Positions 46,120 to 59,299 of a stretch of DNA of 64,000 nt are shown here, piece by piece (positions within the stretch are counted from its first letter, which is position 1; every line of letters starts with the position of its first letter). The translations under genes and the position numbers were made by a program. The stretch is from positions 558,001 to 622,000 of the forward strand of contig PUFA01000313.1 in NCBI GenBank assembly GCA_003508835.1. The letters are read 5' to 3'. A model generated the notes under the pieces. The model worked only from the letters and a program-made list of their open reading frames with translations, was not told where the DNA came from and searched no databases. The DNA is from Eonycteris spelaea (lineage: Eukaryota > Chordata > Mammalia > Chiroptera > Pteropodidae).

Positions 46120-48790
46120 CCCCAAAATGAAAACAGTGAGAAAGACCTTCCAATATTGAATCAAGAAGATAGAGAAAATCTGAGGAGACCAATTACTACT
46201 AACAAACTTGAATCAATAATACAAAAATTCCCAACAAACAAAAGTCCTGGACCAGATGGCTTCACAGGTGAATTTTACCAAATATTCAAAGAAGAATTAA
46301 AACCTATCCTTTTCAAACTATTCCAAAATAATTGAAGAGCTCATTTTATGAGGCCACCATTACCCTGATTTCAAAACCAGACAAAGACATTACAAAAATA
46401 GATAATTATAGGCCAATATCACTAATGAACATAGATGCAAAAATCCTCAACAAAATATTATCAACACAAATTCAGCAATACATTAAAAATATCATACACC
46501 ATGATCATGTTGGATTTCTTCCTGGGATACAAGGTTGGTTTAATATTTGAAAAGGGATTAATGTGATACAGTGCTTTAACAAATTGAAAGATAAAAATCA
46601 TATGATTATATCAATAGATGCAGAAAAAAGCATCCACAAAATCCAGCATCCATTTATGATAAAAACGCTCAGCAAGGTGGGAATAGAAGGAACATACTTC
46701 AACATAATGAAGGCCATGTATGACAAACCTATAGCTAACATCATACTCAATGGGGAAAGGCTAAAAGTGTTTTTCTTAAGATCAGGAACACAATATAGAT
46801 GCCCACTTTCACCACTTTCATTCAACAGAGTATTGGAAATCCTAGCCACAGCAATCAGGCAAGAAAAAATAAAAGGCATCCAAATTGGAAAGGAAGAAGT
46901 GAAACTCATTATTTGCAGATGACATGATACTATACATAGAGAACTCTAAAGATTCCACCAAAAATATTAGAACTAATAAATAAATTCAGTAAAGTACAGG
47001 ATACAAAATTAATATTCAAAAATTAGTTGCATTTTTATACACCAATAACAAACTAGCAGGAGTTTATTAAGACAGTTCCATTTATAATTGTGTGAAAAAA
47101 TATGAAATGTCTAGGAATAAATTTAACTAAAAAGGTAAAAACCTGTGCTCAGAAAATTATAAAGGCATTGAAGAAAGAAACTGAATAAGAGACAAATAAA
47201 TGGAAGCATATGCCTTGCTCATGGACAGGAAGAATTAATATCGCTACAATACCAGTTCAACCCAAAGCAATCTATAGATTCAGTACAACCTCCATCAAAC
47301 TACCAATGGCGTTTTTCACAGAACTAGAACGAATCATTCTTAAATTTATATGGAACCACAAAAAAACCTGAATAGCCACAGCAATCTTGAGAAATAAGAA
47401 CAAAGTTGTATATCATACTCCCTGCTATCAAACTATACTATGACAACATAGTAATCAAAACAGCATGGTACTGGCATAAAAACAGACATGTAGATTAAGA
47501 TAATAGAGAGCCCAGAAGTAAACCCACACCTCTATGGTCAATTCATCTGTGACAACAGTTTAGAATATACAATGGGGTAAAGACAGTTTATTGTCAATAA
47601 ACAGTGCTAGGAAAACTGGGCAAATACATGGCAAAGAATTAGGCCACCTCCTTACACCGCATACAAGAATAAGCTCAAAATGGATCAAAGACTTAAATGT
47701 AAGACTTGAAACTATAAAACTCCTAGAAGAAAACATAGGCAGTAAACTTTCTGATATTGCTCTTAGTAATATATATATTTTTTCTGATATATCTCCTTGG
47801 GCAAGGGAAACAAAAGAAAAAATAAACAGATGGGACTATCTCAAACTAAAAAGTTTTTCGATAGAAAGGAAACCATCAACAAAATGAAAAAATCTACTGA
47901 ATGGGAGAAGGTATTCACCAATGATACATCTGACAAAGGGTTAATACCCAAAATTTATAAAGAGCTCATACATCTTAACACCAAAATAACAAACGATCCA
48001 ATTAAAAAATGGGCAGCAGACCTGAATAGACATTTCTCCAAAGAGGCCATAGAGATGGCCAATAGACATTTGAAAAGATGTTCAGAATCACTTATCAGAG
48101 AAATGCAAATTAAAACCACAATGAGATATCATGTCATTCCTGTCTGAATGGCAATCATCAATAAATCAACAAACAACAAGTGTTGGCAAGGATGTGCAGA
48201 AAAGAGAACACTCATGCACTTTTGGTGGATTGCAAATTGGTGCAGCCACTATGGAAAACGTTTGGAGATTCCTCAAAAAATTAAAAATATAACTACCTTA
48301 TGACTCAGAATTCCATTTCTGGCTATTTAGCCTAAAAAATCCAAAACTCTAATATGAAAAGATACATGCACCCCTATGTTCACTGCAGCACTATTTACAA
48401 TAGCCAAAATATGGACGTGACCTAAATGCCCATCAATACCATGTGACTCGCGCTTATATATAGAATCTAAAGAAAAAAATAAACAAATAAAACAGAAACA
48501 GACTCATAGATACAGAGAACAAACTGATGATTTCCTGTTGGGAGGGGAGTTGAGGGACTGGGTGAAAAAGGGGAAGGGATTAAGAAGTACAAATTGGTAG
48601 TTACAAAACAGTCATGGGAATGTGAAGTACAGCATAGGGAATATAGTCAATCATATTGTAATAGCTATGTATAGTGCCAGGTGGGTACTAGACTAATCGC
48701 AGAAATCACTTTGTAAATTATATAACTAACCACTGTGCTGTATACCTGAAACTAATAGGAAATAATATTGAGTGTCAATGATAATTTTAA
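46120..48790 (+). mobile_element. 5'-truncated L1, RT domain to 3' UTR
   Basis: The best preserved L1 here, about 2.7 kb. Open frames carry L1 reverse-transcriptase text: [13 protein letters not shown] (about 46241-46279), then [15 protein letters not shown] (about 46408-46450), [13 protein letters not shown], and [10 protein letters not shown]. The catalytic box LFADD is present at 46909-46923 but out of frame with the preceding frame (46563-46922). The element continues through the C-terminal region (frames at 47591-47887 and 47797-48147) to a 3' UTR with 'tgctgtatacctgaaactaa' and an A-rich tail at about 48788. Multiple frameshifts and 5' truncation make it inactive. No clear target duplication was found. 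Confidence 0.92.
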
Positions 48791-51249
48791 AAAAAGAAAG
48801 ACATGAGATCATGACTTCTGCTATGTTCACCATTGAATACTTTGTAAAAAGCATGGTGTCTGATATGTATTTGTCTTTGGATAAACAGTAGAATGAAGGA
48901 ATGAATGATTTCATGAATTTTGTACAAGTCACTATAAAGCAAGCGGAAGGAACAGAGAAGCAGAGAGAAACTTAGTGACAGCTATCCTTTGTCAAGTAGA
49001 AGAATAATTACTTAAGGAACTTGCAGGACCATTTGATCCAAAGTGATCACAAATATAATTTTAGGATGCAATAAGAATACCTTGTTTCCTGGAACTCTTC
49101 ACATCATTGCTTCATGTAAGAGATAATCGAAGGACTCTACTGTGCTGTCAGTAATCCAACAAAGAGTATCATGGATACACTGTCTATACTGTGAATTTAT
49201 CCCACAGTATCATGAACAAATGGTTTCTTTACATTGGCATATCAGTTTCACCGTATTTATGATGTATATACTTAAATATATTTTTATTATGACCATTTCA
49301 GATATTTTTCTTCTTGAGTTTTATCCGTGCTCTTGTATGCTAATTACATTTTTAGAAGATTATCAGGATAGTCACTTATACCCGCATATCATGGTGTCTA
49401 ATACAACCTCTATACTGGCTCCATTTCTCATGTCACAGAGTAGAATCCTACTGGACTCTTTGGTGACTTCTGTGATTACTATATAAAATTATTTTAAAAT
49501 CCACGGCCTCACAACCAAATCAAGCAGCATTGATTGATTGTATACCAATCAGTGTCATCTCCTCTTTTTCTTAACCATTTTGTGAAATGGAAGCAGAGAG
49601 TTGAAAAACTAATTAACATCATTATAGTTGGCTATAAAACACTAGTGATCAATGTCAACTGCAGCAAATGTAGTCACAGAGGACTTTTATATTTTTAAAT
49701 GCAGTTGCTTAAGCTTTGAGATTCATGTTTTGTATTTTCTTCTTTTTTTAGTGCACAAGAAAACAGAATTTTCTTTTTCAGCCTTTTAAATCTAGTCGTA
49801 TGTATTTCTCCCTGACATGCATCTTTTTCTATTTTGAAAGTATTCTCTATTACCCATGCAATGGAATCACATGGTTCAGTCCTTTTTACCACCACCTTAT
49901 TATTTCATTTTTCTACAGATCAGCCAATACCTCAGCAAGATGTTCAGTATGAACTCATTTGTTCCCTCTCTCCCTAACTCTGAAATTGACCTCTTCATTA
50001 TTCTAAGTGGGCTTTGATAATATACTCTTTATGACCTCATTCCAAATGTATTCATGATGTATCTCTCAGACCTTAAATACCCATAAGTATAATTTCTCAA
50101 AATCAGGAGGATGGAGCTGGGTGTAGGTGCATAGCCTATCTAGGCTATAAGTGCCTTTAAAAGAAAAGCTATAATTGAGAAGAGTAATTTCTGGGGAAAA
50201 GAGTTGATTTTCATTTTCACTACAGCACTATAATTTTGCAAAATATTTTGCCTATTGAATGATATAAATTATTAAGTATTTTATAGCTTCACAATTTTAG
50301 TATATGGTACGTGTGAGTTTGTGTGTGTATGTGTGCATATCTCCTTGATTTGGACTTTGTGAGCTAGTAATAGAATCAAATAACAGCCAATTTGTCTAAA
50401 ATAGTTGAGTACAAAGTAAATTACATTCTAGAACCATACATTTCCCTACTTTGTCTGAAGCTTCAAAAGGTCGTCTGTGCCCAATTCTAATAGCACTAAC
50501 CACATGATCAGAAATTCTTGTCTGGTTCTTCAAACTCATTGTACTAAAAATTGAATTTAACCTACTTCCATGCTCCCACCCCCATATAACCTTTCTCCTC
50601 TGTACCTGCCTAGAGCTATGTATGTTATCCTTAAGAAGCAGATGTGAGGAGAGATCAAAGATATCTTTCTCATTTTTGTACTGAGGTAGAGCCTTCTTAT
50701 CCAAGGATAGCCCAAAATCAAACCCAGAGTAACCAGTCTTAACTAAAACACAATTGAACTAATTTCACAGTGTTCTGGGCTTGTACTATTATTTTCCCAA
50801 GTTCAGTTAGTACTATCTTCATATAGAATGGAACACTGCAAATATTCTGAAAGAAACCATCTTACTGAAATAAGTGCACACAACCATTACTGGGCCCTAT
50901 ACTCATGACAAACAATGTTCATGAAAAAAATCTGAGATGACACCATATTTTCCCTCAAAGTGTGCAATATCTGGTAGAAAAGTTAGATACAACATAGATA
51001 TTTGAACTGCAATGTAGTGAAAGCTCTAATAGGTGAAAACAAGCAACTCAGCCATGAAAGTCTGAGACCTTATACAGGTAACATTATTCTGGGAGAAGTA
51101 GACATTACTAGACATGTAAGAAAGGAAAAATTATTTCAGATCTAGTGCATCTGATTTTTAAAGACACGGAATTGTCAAAGTACATGAGAAATTTTGAAAA
51201 TAGAATTCTGTATGGTTGAAGTGTGCGGTGGTGGGGAAAGTCACAGGGA
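48791..51249. other. No gene or clear repeat seen
   Basis: AT-rich. The 114-codon frame at 49142-49486 is hydrophobic, in T-rich DNA, with no recognisable domain. The 102-codon minus-strand frame at 50396-50704 is also unrecognised. Confidence 0.45.
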
Positions 51250-51485
51250 AAGTAACTATTGGAGGACAGTTAGGCCCAGTTTGTAAGGGACTCTGCATGC
51301 AACACTACCACACTTGAACTTTATGCTGTGGGCAATGATGACTTTATGCTGTGGGCAATGGTGACTTTTAATCAATGCCATCTTTATGATCTAGAAAGAA
51401 TTCTTTGGCTGGACTAGTGTGGGGGGTAGTCCAGAAGTTTGGTGAGGCTGGAAGCAGGGAAAAATAAGCAACTTGAGATATTCTT
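51250..51485 (-). mobile_element. L2 LINE internal segment, antisense, with a 23-bp tandem duplication
   Basis: 'aactttatgctgtgggcaat', 'cttttaatcaatgccatctt', 'attctttggctggactagtg', 'gtgaggctggaagcagggaa' follow antisense L2. Inside it, 51318-51340 is repeated at 51341-51363 with one mismatch. Confidence 0.6.
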
Positions 51486-52867
51486 TACACTTCACCTAGA
51501 GAGCAAGAATGGGGAAAGCAAGATGAATTGGAGAGAGATTTTCTCTTATATCCCTTTTCCTTCTTTCCCTTGCGTCTCCTGTCTTCACAGCGTCTTCTCT
51601 TCATGGGTCTTCTTTGTGTTTGGCAATCACATAACACTGGTTTGCTGGAATCTTTTTTCGGGCAATCTGTTGATGCCAATGGATGGTTGCCATGCTTACA
51701 TCTGACTGCAGGAGCCAGCTTCTATTTGGAACAAGAGCCTGGATTTGGTTACTCACACTAATAATTTAGATACAGCTAAATGACTCCTACCTCTTTGCAG
51801 GTGGAAAGATGAAGACATTGTCTCTTGAATGCCAAATGCTGAGGCTGGGCTGTTTCAGATGAAATTCCCTTTACTATGAATGTGAGCTGCCGAACCTCAC
51901 AGGTTCTTCCTCTTAGTTACCTGTAAAACACTTGGTGAAACTCCCACTTTTTGCAAGGTTCATTTCACAGTATAAACCTCCATTTTTCCCCCATAAAGCT
52001 CCATTTTCCCCTATAAAAGCCCCATTTTTCCCCTATAAAATGACTTTCCTGGATTTTGTCTGATCAAAATGATAAATGGCATTTAATTACTCATGGATTT
52101 AAACAAACACTCTAATTGTTTAAGAGAATCTAATCCTTTCTGAGTATGTTGGTGTCCTGACATACAATACTTTGACAGTATTATGGACTTATCTTCTTTG
52201 TCCCTGTTGTGGGTTAGAATCCAACATCCCTGGGGATTTTGCACCCCTTTCCTGTTTTACACATATCACTATGCTTAACTTTTTTCAGTTATAACTCTAT
52301 ATATGAATAAGGAGGGACGCGGTCCTTTAATGCATGATCAAACCTGGATTTTATCCTTTGAAAATCAGTAGTTGTTAAATCCAATGCTAACATATTTCAA
52401 GAGAGAGTGTGGTACTTAAAACCAATGCTGGAGTGAGAAATGTATCTTTCAGTTTTGGGGGTACATCCAGAAACAGAAAGGTTGGTATCATTATTGAATA
52501 TCTTTATTCCTTTCCATCTGCCAAAGTATGTCAAGGGACTAATTTTTCCCTTCTTTGATATTTTGGTCTATGTGCCATCTCCCATCAGACATTTAAAGTA
52601 GATAGTCAAATGGACAGAATGTCATAACTCATAATATCTGCTTTGCACACAGCCACTTATCTGCCATTATGACTTGGAACAAAGCTTACTGCTCTATGGC
52701 TGGGGCTAGTTCCCTTTAAAGGTGGCACTAGAGTATACATATTTCTCTGTCAATACGAGACTGTGTTTATTGTCATTGTTATTTTTTTAAACACACTGAA
52801 AGGGTCCCTAAGGAGAGGAATGATTACACTCTTAAAAAAGACTAGAGAGCATGATAGCACAAAAGCT
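51486..52867. other. No gene seen; contains a 21-22 bp TATAAA-bearing tandem repeat
   Basis: The 88- and 77-codon frames near 51439-51761 overlap each other in different frames and show no domain. See the separate entry for the repeat. Confidence 0.45.
51977..52040. repeat. Three-copy minisatellite, 21-22 bp unit
   Basis: Units at 51977-51998, 51999-52019 and 52020-52040 share the form CYCCATTTTTCCCCTATAAAR. TATAAA occurs at 51971, 52012 and 52034, with CATAAA at 51992. Confidence 0.9.
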
Positions 52868-53060
52868 CTGTTTATTTATTGAACAAATATTTATCGAGTC
52901 CATGTTATTGCCAGGCATATGGCTGTTTTCATTGTGTTGACAAAATGGTGCATGTAAGGAAGGAATGATCAGGGTTTCTGCTTACTTTAAAAAAGAACAT
53001 TATTTAGATGATAACATTAAACAAGTGAAAGACAAACAGGTGTCAGATAAGTTACAAAAA
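52868..53060 (-). mobile_element. L2 LINE 3' end, antisense
   Basis: 'tttattgaacaaatatttat', 'catgttattgccaggcatat', later 'taaacaagtgaaagacaaac' give an antisense L2 tail, partly rearranged. Confidence 0.6.
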
Positions 53061-53864
53061 GGCCCTGAATGGAGAGAAAAATGGAGCTATCTGAAAATAA
53101 CCCAGTGGACTGCCTTGTGAAGTGTGCCTGTCATCAACTGACATGCTAATACAGAAGACACCTTTTAAGAGTCTGATGGAGTTAATTTCATTTTAGGTTG
53201 GAAGGTGGACTACATACATGGTGACTACATTAGTCCTTTGACATGTCAGATATTTTATTCTATTTGTGTCTGTGACTGATCTGTGTAGGCAGCCTGTTGT
53301 CCTTTCATGCCTCTCTTAGGGCAAATCATGGCAGTTCTCTTCATTCCAGTGAAAGAAAATGCATAGGCACTAAGAAGAAAGAAGCAATTTGCAGAACATT
53401 TACTCAAAGAAATAGAGGAGAGGGATTTATATAAGATGACCATAAAATTTCCCTTTAAAATTCTCATCATATATTTTTCTGCTACCTCAAAATACTTTAT
53501 TCAACTCCAACCAGTGTTTTTTTCCATGCCATTTCTTCAGGCACCCCTTAATCTTGCCTCTTTTCTCCCAAAATCCTAATGCTAGCTCTTTGATCTTCCA
53601 AGATCTGTATTTCTGTTTCCTTTTTATAGGCAAAACTAGAGCCAAGAAGCTCTTTTAATTCTAACCTTCCACATCTATCAATTATTCCTTCAAGGAGGTA
53701 AAGTTCTCTCAGTGTCCAGGATCCCTCCTTGGAGATATTTATGAACAATAAAACATGTATTTCTCCTGTCGTGTATAAATCATTTTGCACAGTGCACAAT
53801 ACATAGTAGCCACTCGACATAGAGTAGCTGATATTATTGCTCTATTTTATCCATTATTTTCTCT
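53061..53864. other. No gene or clear repeat seen
   Basis: The 90-codon minus-strand frame at 53548-53820 shows no recognisable domain. Confidence 0.45.
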
Positions 53865-54030
53865 ATGAAAATAATTATTGGGTGATTATCACATGCTTAG
53901 CACTGTTCTAGACCCTGAGACCATGACTGTGAGGAAGATAAACAAAACCCCTTTCCTTATCGATATTGCATTTTAGTGGAAGAAAATACTTAGAAAAAAG
54001 GTACATGCTATGATAAAAGTAAATGGGTAA
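53865..54030 (-). mobile_element. L2 LINE 3' end, antisense
   Basis: 'acatgcttagcactgttcta', 'gaccctgagaccatgactgt', 'attgcattttagtggaagaa' are antisense L2 landmarks. Confidence 0.6.
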
Positions 54031-54857
54031 CAAATACTAAGAAATTCAATAAAGCAAGATAACAGGCTAGATAGAGATGTAGTTCATATACATGTATATA
54101 GATGTAGTTCAAATACATAAATGCATATATTTTTTTAAAGATAATCACAAGGTCAGCATCCACATTACAGCCATCTTTTAAGTATTTGTAGCACCTTACA
54201 GCATATTCTGAAAAAAAACTTTTATGTAAAATTTCTGAATGTCAGGAATAAGTATGACGTGGGAATAGATTCTGCTCAATACAGTTAATATTGCAACGTT
54301 GAGCCCAGCCTAAGATCAGCTTCACCAGGGGAACGCTAAAAGTCCATGTCACAACAAGAACTACTAAGTGGAAAAAGAAAAAAAAATTATGTGTACCAGT
54401 TGTTGGCGACGTAACCAAAAACCCTTTTCCTAGAGATTGCTTTCAACTAATTCTGGCTACTTTTTATTGGTATATGTGTGCTGATGCAGCTTTATTATAC
54501 ACAGCTTCTAGAATGTCCAGCTACTGAATTATGGGCCACCTCTATATGGCCACTTTGAAATATATTAAGGGTAGAAAAATAATCGTATTGGAGATTTAGT
54601 GTTCGACACAGAATTAGTTCTTATTAAATATATCTTGTCTTCCAAAAAAAAAAAAAAACTCAGTCATATTAAGTTGGAATAAAGCTGCCTAGGTTTTTCT
54701 TGCTAGCCCAGGTCCCTTTGTTGGACTTTTCATTAATTGCTAAAACCTAAAATTGAGTGAATGGGGAAGCAACTAAAATGCAGGCTCTGCAAACCTATGT
54801 TCATTTGTGAGAGCTTGAGGCAAAGGACTGCTGTTAACGAGTGCTTTCCCAGTGAGA
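54031..54857. other. No gene seen; short direct repeat at about 54071-54113
   Basis: 'tagatgtagttcatatacat' is followed shortly by 'tagatgtagttcaaatacat', a local duplication. An A15 run lies at 54643-54657. Confidence 0.5.
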
Positions 54858-55030
54858 GTTGCCAGATTTAGCTAATAAAAATACAGGGTGCCCTGTTAAA
54901 TTTGAATTTCAGATAAACAATGAATGATTTCTTAGTTATGCACATCCAAAATATTACACGGGGCATACTTATGATAAAAAAAAAGTGTTCTCTTTTTATC
55001 ATCCTGTATTTTATTTGGAAACCCTACTCA
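54858..55030. repeat. Palindromic MITE-like element
   Basis: The left arm (54860-54900, 'ttgccagatttagctaataa' then 'aatacagggtg') is answered by the inverse on the right (54999-55027, 'catcctgtattttatttgga' then 'aaccctac'). The middle, 'aatttgaatttcagataaac', matches a medium-reiterated mammalian repeat I recognise but cannot name with certainty. Confidence 0.6.
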
Positions 55031-55664
55031 AAACTGCTGGCATTTGAAATGCAAAGCTGAGCAAAGGTGGATAGCAGAGTGAATTTCTAGAGAACTGAGG
55101 TTTGAAAAGCTTGAATCTACAAATCTGGAGTCTATACATGATGGCAGTGATGTGTTCACTATGTGCCCAGTTCTGTGTTTATTGCTTCATGTTTAGGATC
55201 AAGTTTAGTCCTCACAAATGTGGTTTCACCCATGTAATGTTATGTGGAAAGAGATTTAGTCAGTAAATATTGTGGAGCTAGTGTATGATGGAGCAGGTTG
55301 GGAAGCCATATAGTTTCTCTACAGAGCTCAAGACCCTCATCCTGAGGCATTGCCTTCCACTTTGGCTCAAGGTTATTACAAGGCTCGTGCTACAGAGTCA
55401 TTGGGAGGATGGTTTCAAGTTCCAGTCCTTTGGATCTATTGAAGGAATGATATAGCCTTAAAGTCAGGAGATGCTTAGGGGTCTCTAACAAGACTATTTA
55501 TGACTCTTCTTAATCAATCCCCAGACTTGGATTTTGTAAAGATAAATGAAGTTGACATATTCCACCAAGAGGAGTCTGTACTCTTTTGAGGTAAAATGCC
55601 ATATGGTTAAATAATCGGTGCCATTTGATGCTCTTGATTTTTTAAAAAAATAGATGATCACTCA
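55031..55664. other. No gene or clear repeat seen
   Basis: Mixed composition, possible degraded L2/MIR near 55150-55260. No credible frame. Confidence 0.4.
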
Positions 55665-55890
55665 TTTGTCAAACATTTTCCTAACACCTATTTTGTGTGA
55701 ATCACAGCGCTAAGGGCTGTAAGAGTGTAGGAAGATAAATAAGTCATAGCCTTTCCCCTCAAGGAATTTACAGCTTAATTGGAGAGGCAGACAAGTCAAC
55801 AACTAACTCCTCAAATACCAGGCAATGCGAAAGAAGGCCTTTGACAGAAGTGCATGCAGAGTGCAGTGGGAATACAGAGAATGATAGATT
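55665..55890 (-). mobile_element. L2 LINE 3' end, antisense
   Basis: 'cacctattttgtgtgaatca', 'ccctcaaggaatttacagct', 'ttggagaggcagacaagtca' form a well-kept antisense L2 tail. Confidence 0.8.
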
Positions 55891-56744
55891 CTGTTCGAGT
55901 GAGAAAGGTAAAAGATGAGATGGAGAGAGGGCAGTGACCCAAGACAAACTGACAGATAAAGAAAAAAAAAAACAAATAGGCGTCTTTGTTTATTTTGCCA
56001 TGGAGAAATTAGTAATTTAGGCATATAAATTTTGATAATTGTATAGTAACATTGAATAATAAGTAATTTATACTGCTGCTATCATTTTGAATCTCTGTTG
56101 TATTTTCTGATGACACCTCATGTGGATTTTATGAAATTTTTATACAGATCTTTTGTTCTCTTAATCTAGTATTACTTGGATTTTGTTAATCATTGTGAAA
56201 TCATCTGGTCATAGAGTACAGAGAGGTAAAAGTCCCAAAGATCTGACTCAATAATGCATGCTATGAAAACATATGACAAAAAGAAGAAGGTATGAATGCT
56301 CTGAATTGCATATGTTTAAAAAAGTTGAGATTCTATTTATGTTAACCTAAGAAGAAAATCATGCTGGATTTGAAGCATGATGTACGTTAATGAAAGAAAT
56401 AGATAGGTTTGGTATGTGTTTTCTATGCTTAATATACGATTTATGTTATTTATTTAACAAGTTATTGGACTTGGCTATTCAATGTTAATAGTTTTCTTTT
56501 TGAAAAGCTGGATATACTTAGGAACATATTTCTTTTAAAGATTGCTTCTTTCCATTGTGGGGAATCTTTCTTTACTATGAATTCTAAGAAAAATATATTG
56601 ATCTATCATTCTCAATTCGGAGAACCCTTCTTGCTGTAAATACTAGGAACTTTGCAACCATGGCATAGCCAAAATGACAGCAATTATAAGTTTTAAAAAG
56701 CTCTGAAATTTCAGCCATGAAAATAAGTTTGAAACTTTATGGAA
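55891..56744. other. No gene or clear repeat seen
   Basis: AT-rich, no credible open frame. Confidence 0.45.
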
Positions 56745-56890
56745 GATGATATAAGCCTCTCTGTGCCTTAATGTCCCCATTGCAAAAATGAGAACAAGAG
56801 TTTAGCTACTTCATAGGGTAGTATTGAAGATTAAATGAGATGACACACAAATATATTTAGAGTGCTTAATTCAGAAAGAAACGCAAATGA
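56745..56890 (+). mobile_element. MIR SINE, 3' part
   Basis: 'aagcctctctgtgccttaat', 'gtccccattgcaaaaatgag', 'gaagattaaatgagatgaca' are sense MIR landmarks. Confidence 0.8.
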
Positions 56891-56904
56891 ATTTCCATCT
56901 GCTA

Positions 56905-57030
56905 GATTATAAACTGCATGTTGATAGAGCCTTTAGTCTTATTTTTTTGACTGCTGCACCCCAAAACAAAAAACAGTGTTGACTACATACTGGGTAGTCA
57001 ACAAATAGTTCTGTAATAAATGAAATGAAG
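56905..57030 (+). mobile_element. L2 LINE 3' end
   Basis: 'agattataaactgcatgttg', 'actacatactgggtagtcaa', 'caaatagttctgtaataaat' follow the sense L2 tail. Confidence 0.65.
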
Positions 57031-57242
57031 TTGTGGAGGTGGTAGAAATACCCTCTGTTCACTTTTGTGGGTAAGTGGTTATGAAAGATAATTATCTCTC
57101 AAAACTGTGGCCTCTCCACAAATCTGTGTTCTTATTTTGCAGCCCAACCCCACACATGCATCTGAACAAAATACTTAATCTGTTCCAATAAAGAAGGTGG
57201 CTTGGGTAAGATTGTCTTTAGAATTATAGCCTTTTAATCATT

Positions 57243-57515
57243 CGCTAATTCATTCATTCATTCATTAAACTGATCACATATTAAATGTCAGGCACTGAGA
57301 AGATATTAGAAATGAAGATAAATAAGGCACTGCTACCCTAGAAGATCTGTCAGGTTGCACATTGAGCCAGAAGTATGAACATAATTGCAACATATGCTGG
57401 ACATGCTACTTTAAAAGTTGTGTTGGGGGTGGTACAAGGGACAGAGGAACCAGGAATGCTTGGAACCAGTGAACTGTATTCTGACAGATGAGCACTGTAT
57501 TCTCACAGATGAGCA
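57243..57515 (-). mobile_element. L2 LINE 3' end, antisense, with an (ATTC)n start and a 21-bp tandem duplication
   Basis: 'attcattcattcattcatta', 'acatattaaatgtcaggcac', 'gatattagaaatgaagataa' are antisense L2. At 57473-57493 and 57494-57514 a 21-bp unit 'actgtattct[g/c]acagatgagc' is repeated once. Confidence 0.65.
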
Positions 57516-59299
57516 AGATATGACCAAGTGATTAAAGGCAAGGAGAGAGCCATTCCAGGCATATTCACCATGGATAACAGAGGGGACAATTTTAGGGACA
57601 ATTTTAAAAGTGAGATTTTGGTTTTCTCCATAGAGTCTTCAGTTGGTAAAATATCATGGCCTAGCACCTTTCTTTCTCTGCAGTTGATCATTCACCCTAT
57701 TCGTGTTTCTATGCTCTGATGAAGAGAGCTGAGTAAGTTATCCATGTAGGTATGTCGGATAACTCATAAGGTTACTTCTTTCAGTTTAATTAGTGTTTTA
57801 GAAGGAGATAAAGAAGATCATAGGTGGAAAGGAGGAAGTACTTGTGGACAGAGGTTGGCAGATAGGCTTTACCTGAAGCCTGAATCTATAACTTTGTGGC
57901 TTGCTGTCTTGCCTCACTATCTTGCCACTGGGCTCAGTTTTCTTTAGTTCAACAGTTGCTTTCCACAAATAGGATGGAGATAAACCAAGTGTTTGGATCT
58001 GAAATGTGTGCTTCATTTGCAAATAGTGTTTTATAAACAAAAGTTCAGTTTTAATCTGCAGGGGATGGGTTCTGCTCTCTAAATGCTTAGAAATGCTCAT
58101 CTAACATTCCTAAAGTCTAGTCTCCTAGCTTCAAAGCTGCTAGACCATGGCAAGGATACTCTAATGCTGTGTTCATCAGCTTAAGTGTGATATATGTGTC
58201 ACTCAGCCAAACAATGACATAATTTTCCTATATTCTGTTTGAAAAAAAAATAAGTTTTTTTTTTTAGTATTCTGAGTGCAAAATGATGTTGAAATAATTT
58301 GCTTACAGCATGGATCCTACCTGTGTCTGAAACCATAATGTTGATTTTATCAGGGCAGACAGAATTTCACAGCCGCACAAATGTCCATGAAAACAGAATA
58401 GAAGAGAGGCTTGCAAATGGTGAGCATTTTGCTTATGACAAAATGAAGGAAGTCACATTTTTCAACAAAGATGTACAAAACATGAAGTTTAATTTTAACA
58501 GCATAAAATTAATTAACCTCAACCTAATTCTTTAGATATGCTTTGGACTCCATACTTTTTCACTCCCCAATAAATCTTGGTAGGCTATAGTGCCAAACGT
58601 TCATGTGCTTTTGGCTTGAGGAAATTACAGGATATTGAGGGGAAGGTTTGGTAAATATGTTACATCTCACATCTTGGAATTTGGCTCATACATTTAAATT
58701 GCTCAAATCATAGCAGTAGAACCCAGGACGTGATGAAAAGGGTAAACCTTGTTTTAGCTGAAGTCTTACACAGAACCTCCTAATTAGATGTCTTGTGCTT
58801 GGAGTGTATACTAAAGAATTATCATGTACTCATATCTGGGCTAATGGGTGATAAAAGCACAATGGCTCCCTCCTTGTTTTGTAGCATAAAAACAAATGCG
58901 CGGTGGCTGCGGAAAGAATGTTTCTGATGGCAAATCTGCCCCCAGGATAGGAGGTGATAATATGTTAAAAAGCAGCCTAAGATCCCTTGAACTTTGGTTG
59001 ATTACAAGTTCAGTCACTGTTTTATGATCACAGGTGCTATCCTTGGCCCCTGCTCCAACATAATGAACCACCACAGAATTCAAATGAGAACTGCCAACAT
59101 CATTAAAGAACATTTGATATAATTTATACATCTTTTTATCTCTAAATCCCTGCTCCTAGAATAGAAACTTCATTTTTCTAATCTATCCTTTTAAAATGAT
59201 AAAGAATTATCCTTTCTTCTTCTAGGCAGGACTTTAGACATGTCAAATTAATTTTCTCTATTATAACCAAGTTTTACCTTACAACATTGTGCCCTTTTG
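57516..59299. other. No gene or clear repeat seen
   Basis: Frames of 60-100 codons on both strands (for example 57798-58100, minus) have no recognisable domains. Confidence 0.45.

Noticed and set aside
46120..48147. Reverse-transcriptase open frames as host genes
   Set aside because: They are pieces of one frameshifted, truncated L1 ORF2.
49142..49486. 114-codon hydrophobic frame
   Set aside because: T-rich DNA gives hydrophobic codons by default. No domain or gene signals.
55024..55075. miR-888-like hairpin (TACTCAAAACTG start) as expected near X-linked SPANX loci
   Set aside because: The possible stem closes on a 3-base loop and pairing is poor beyond six base pairs. The seed resemblance looks like chance.
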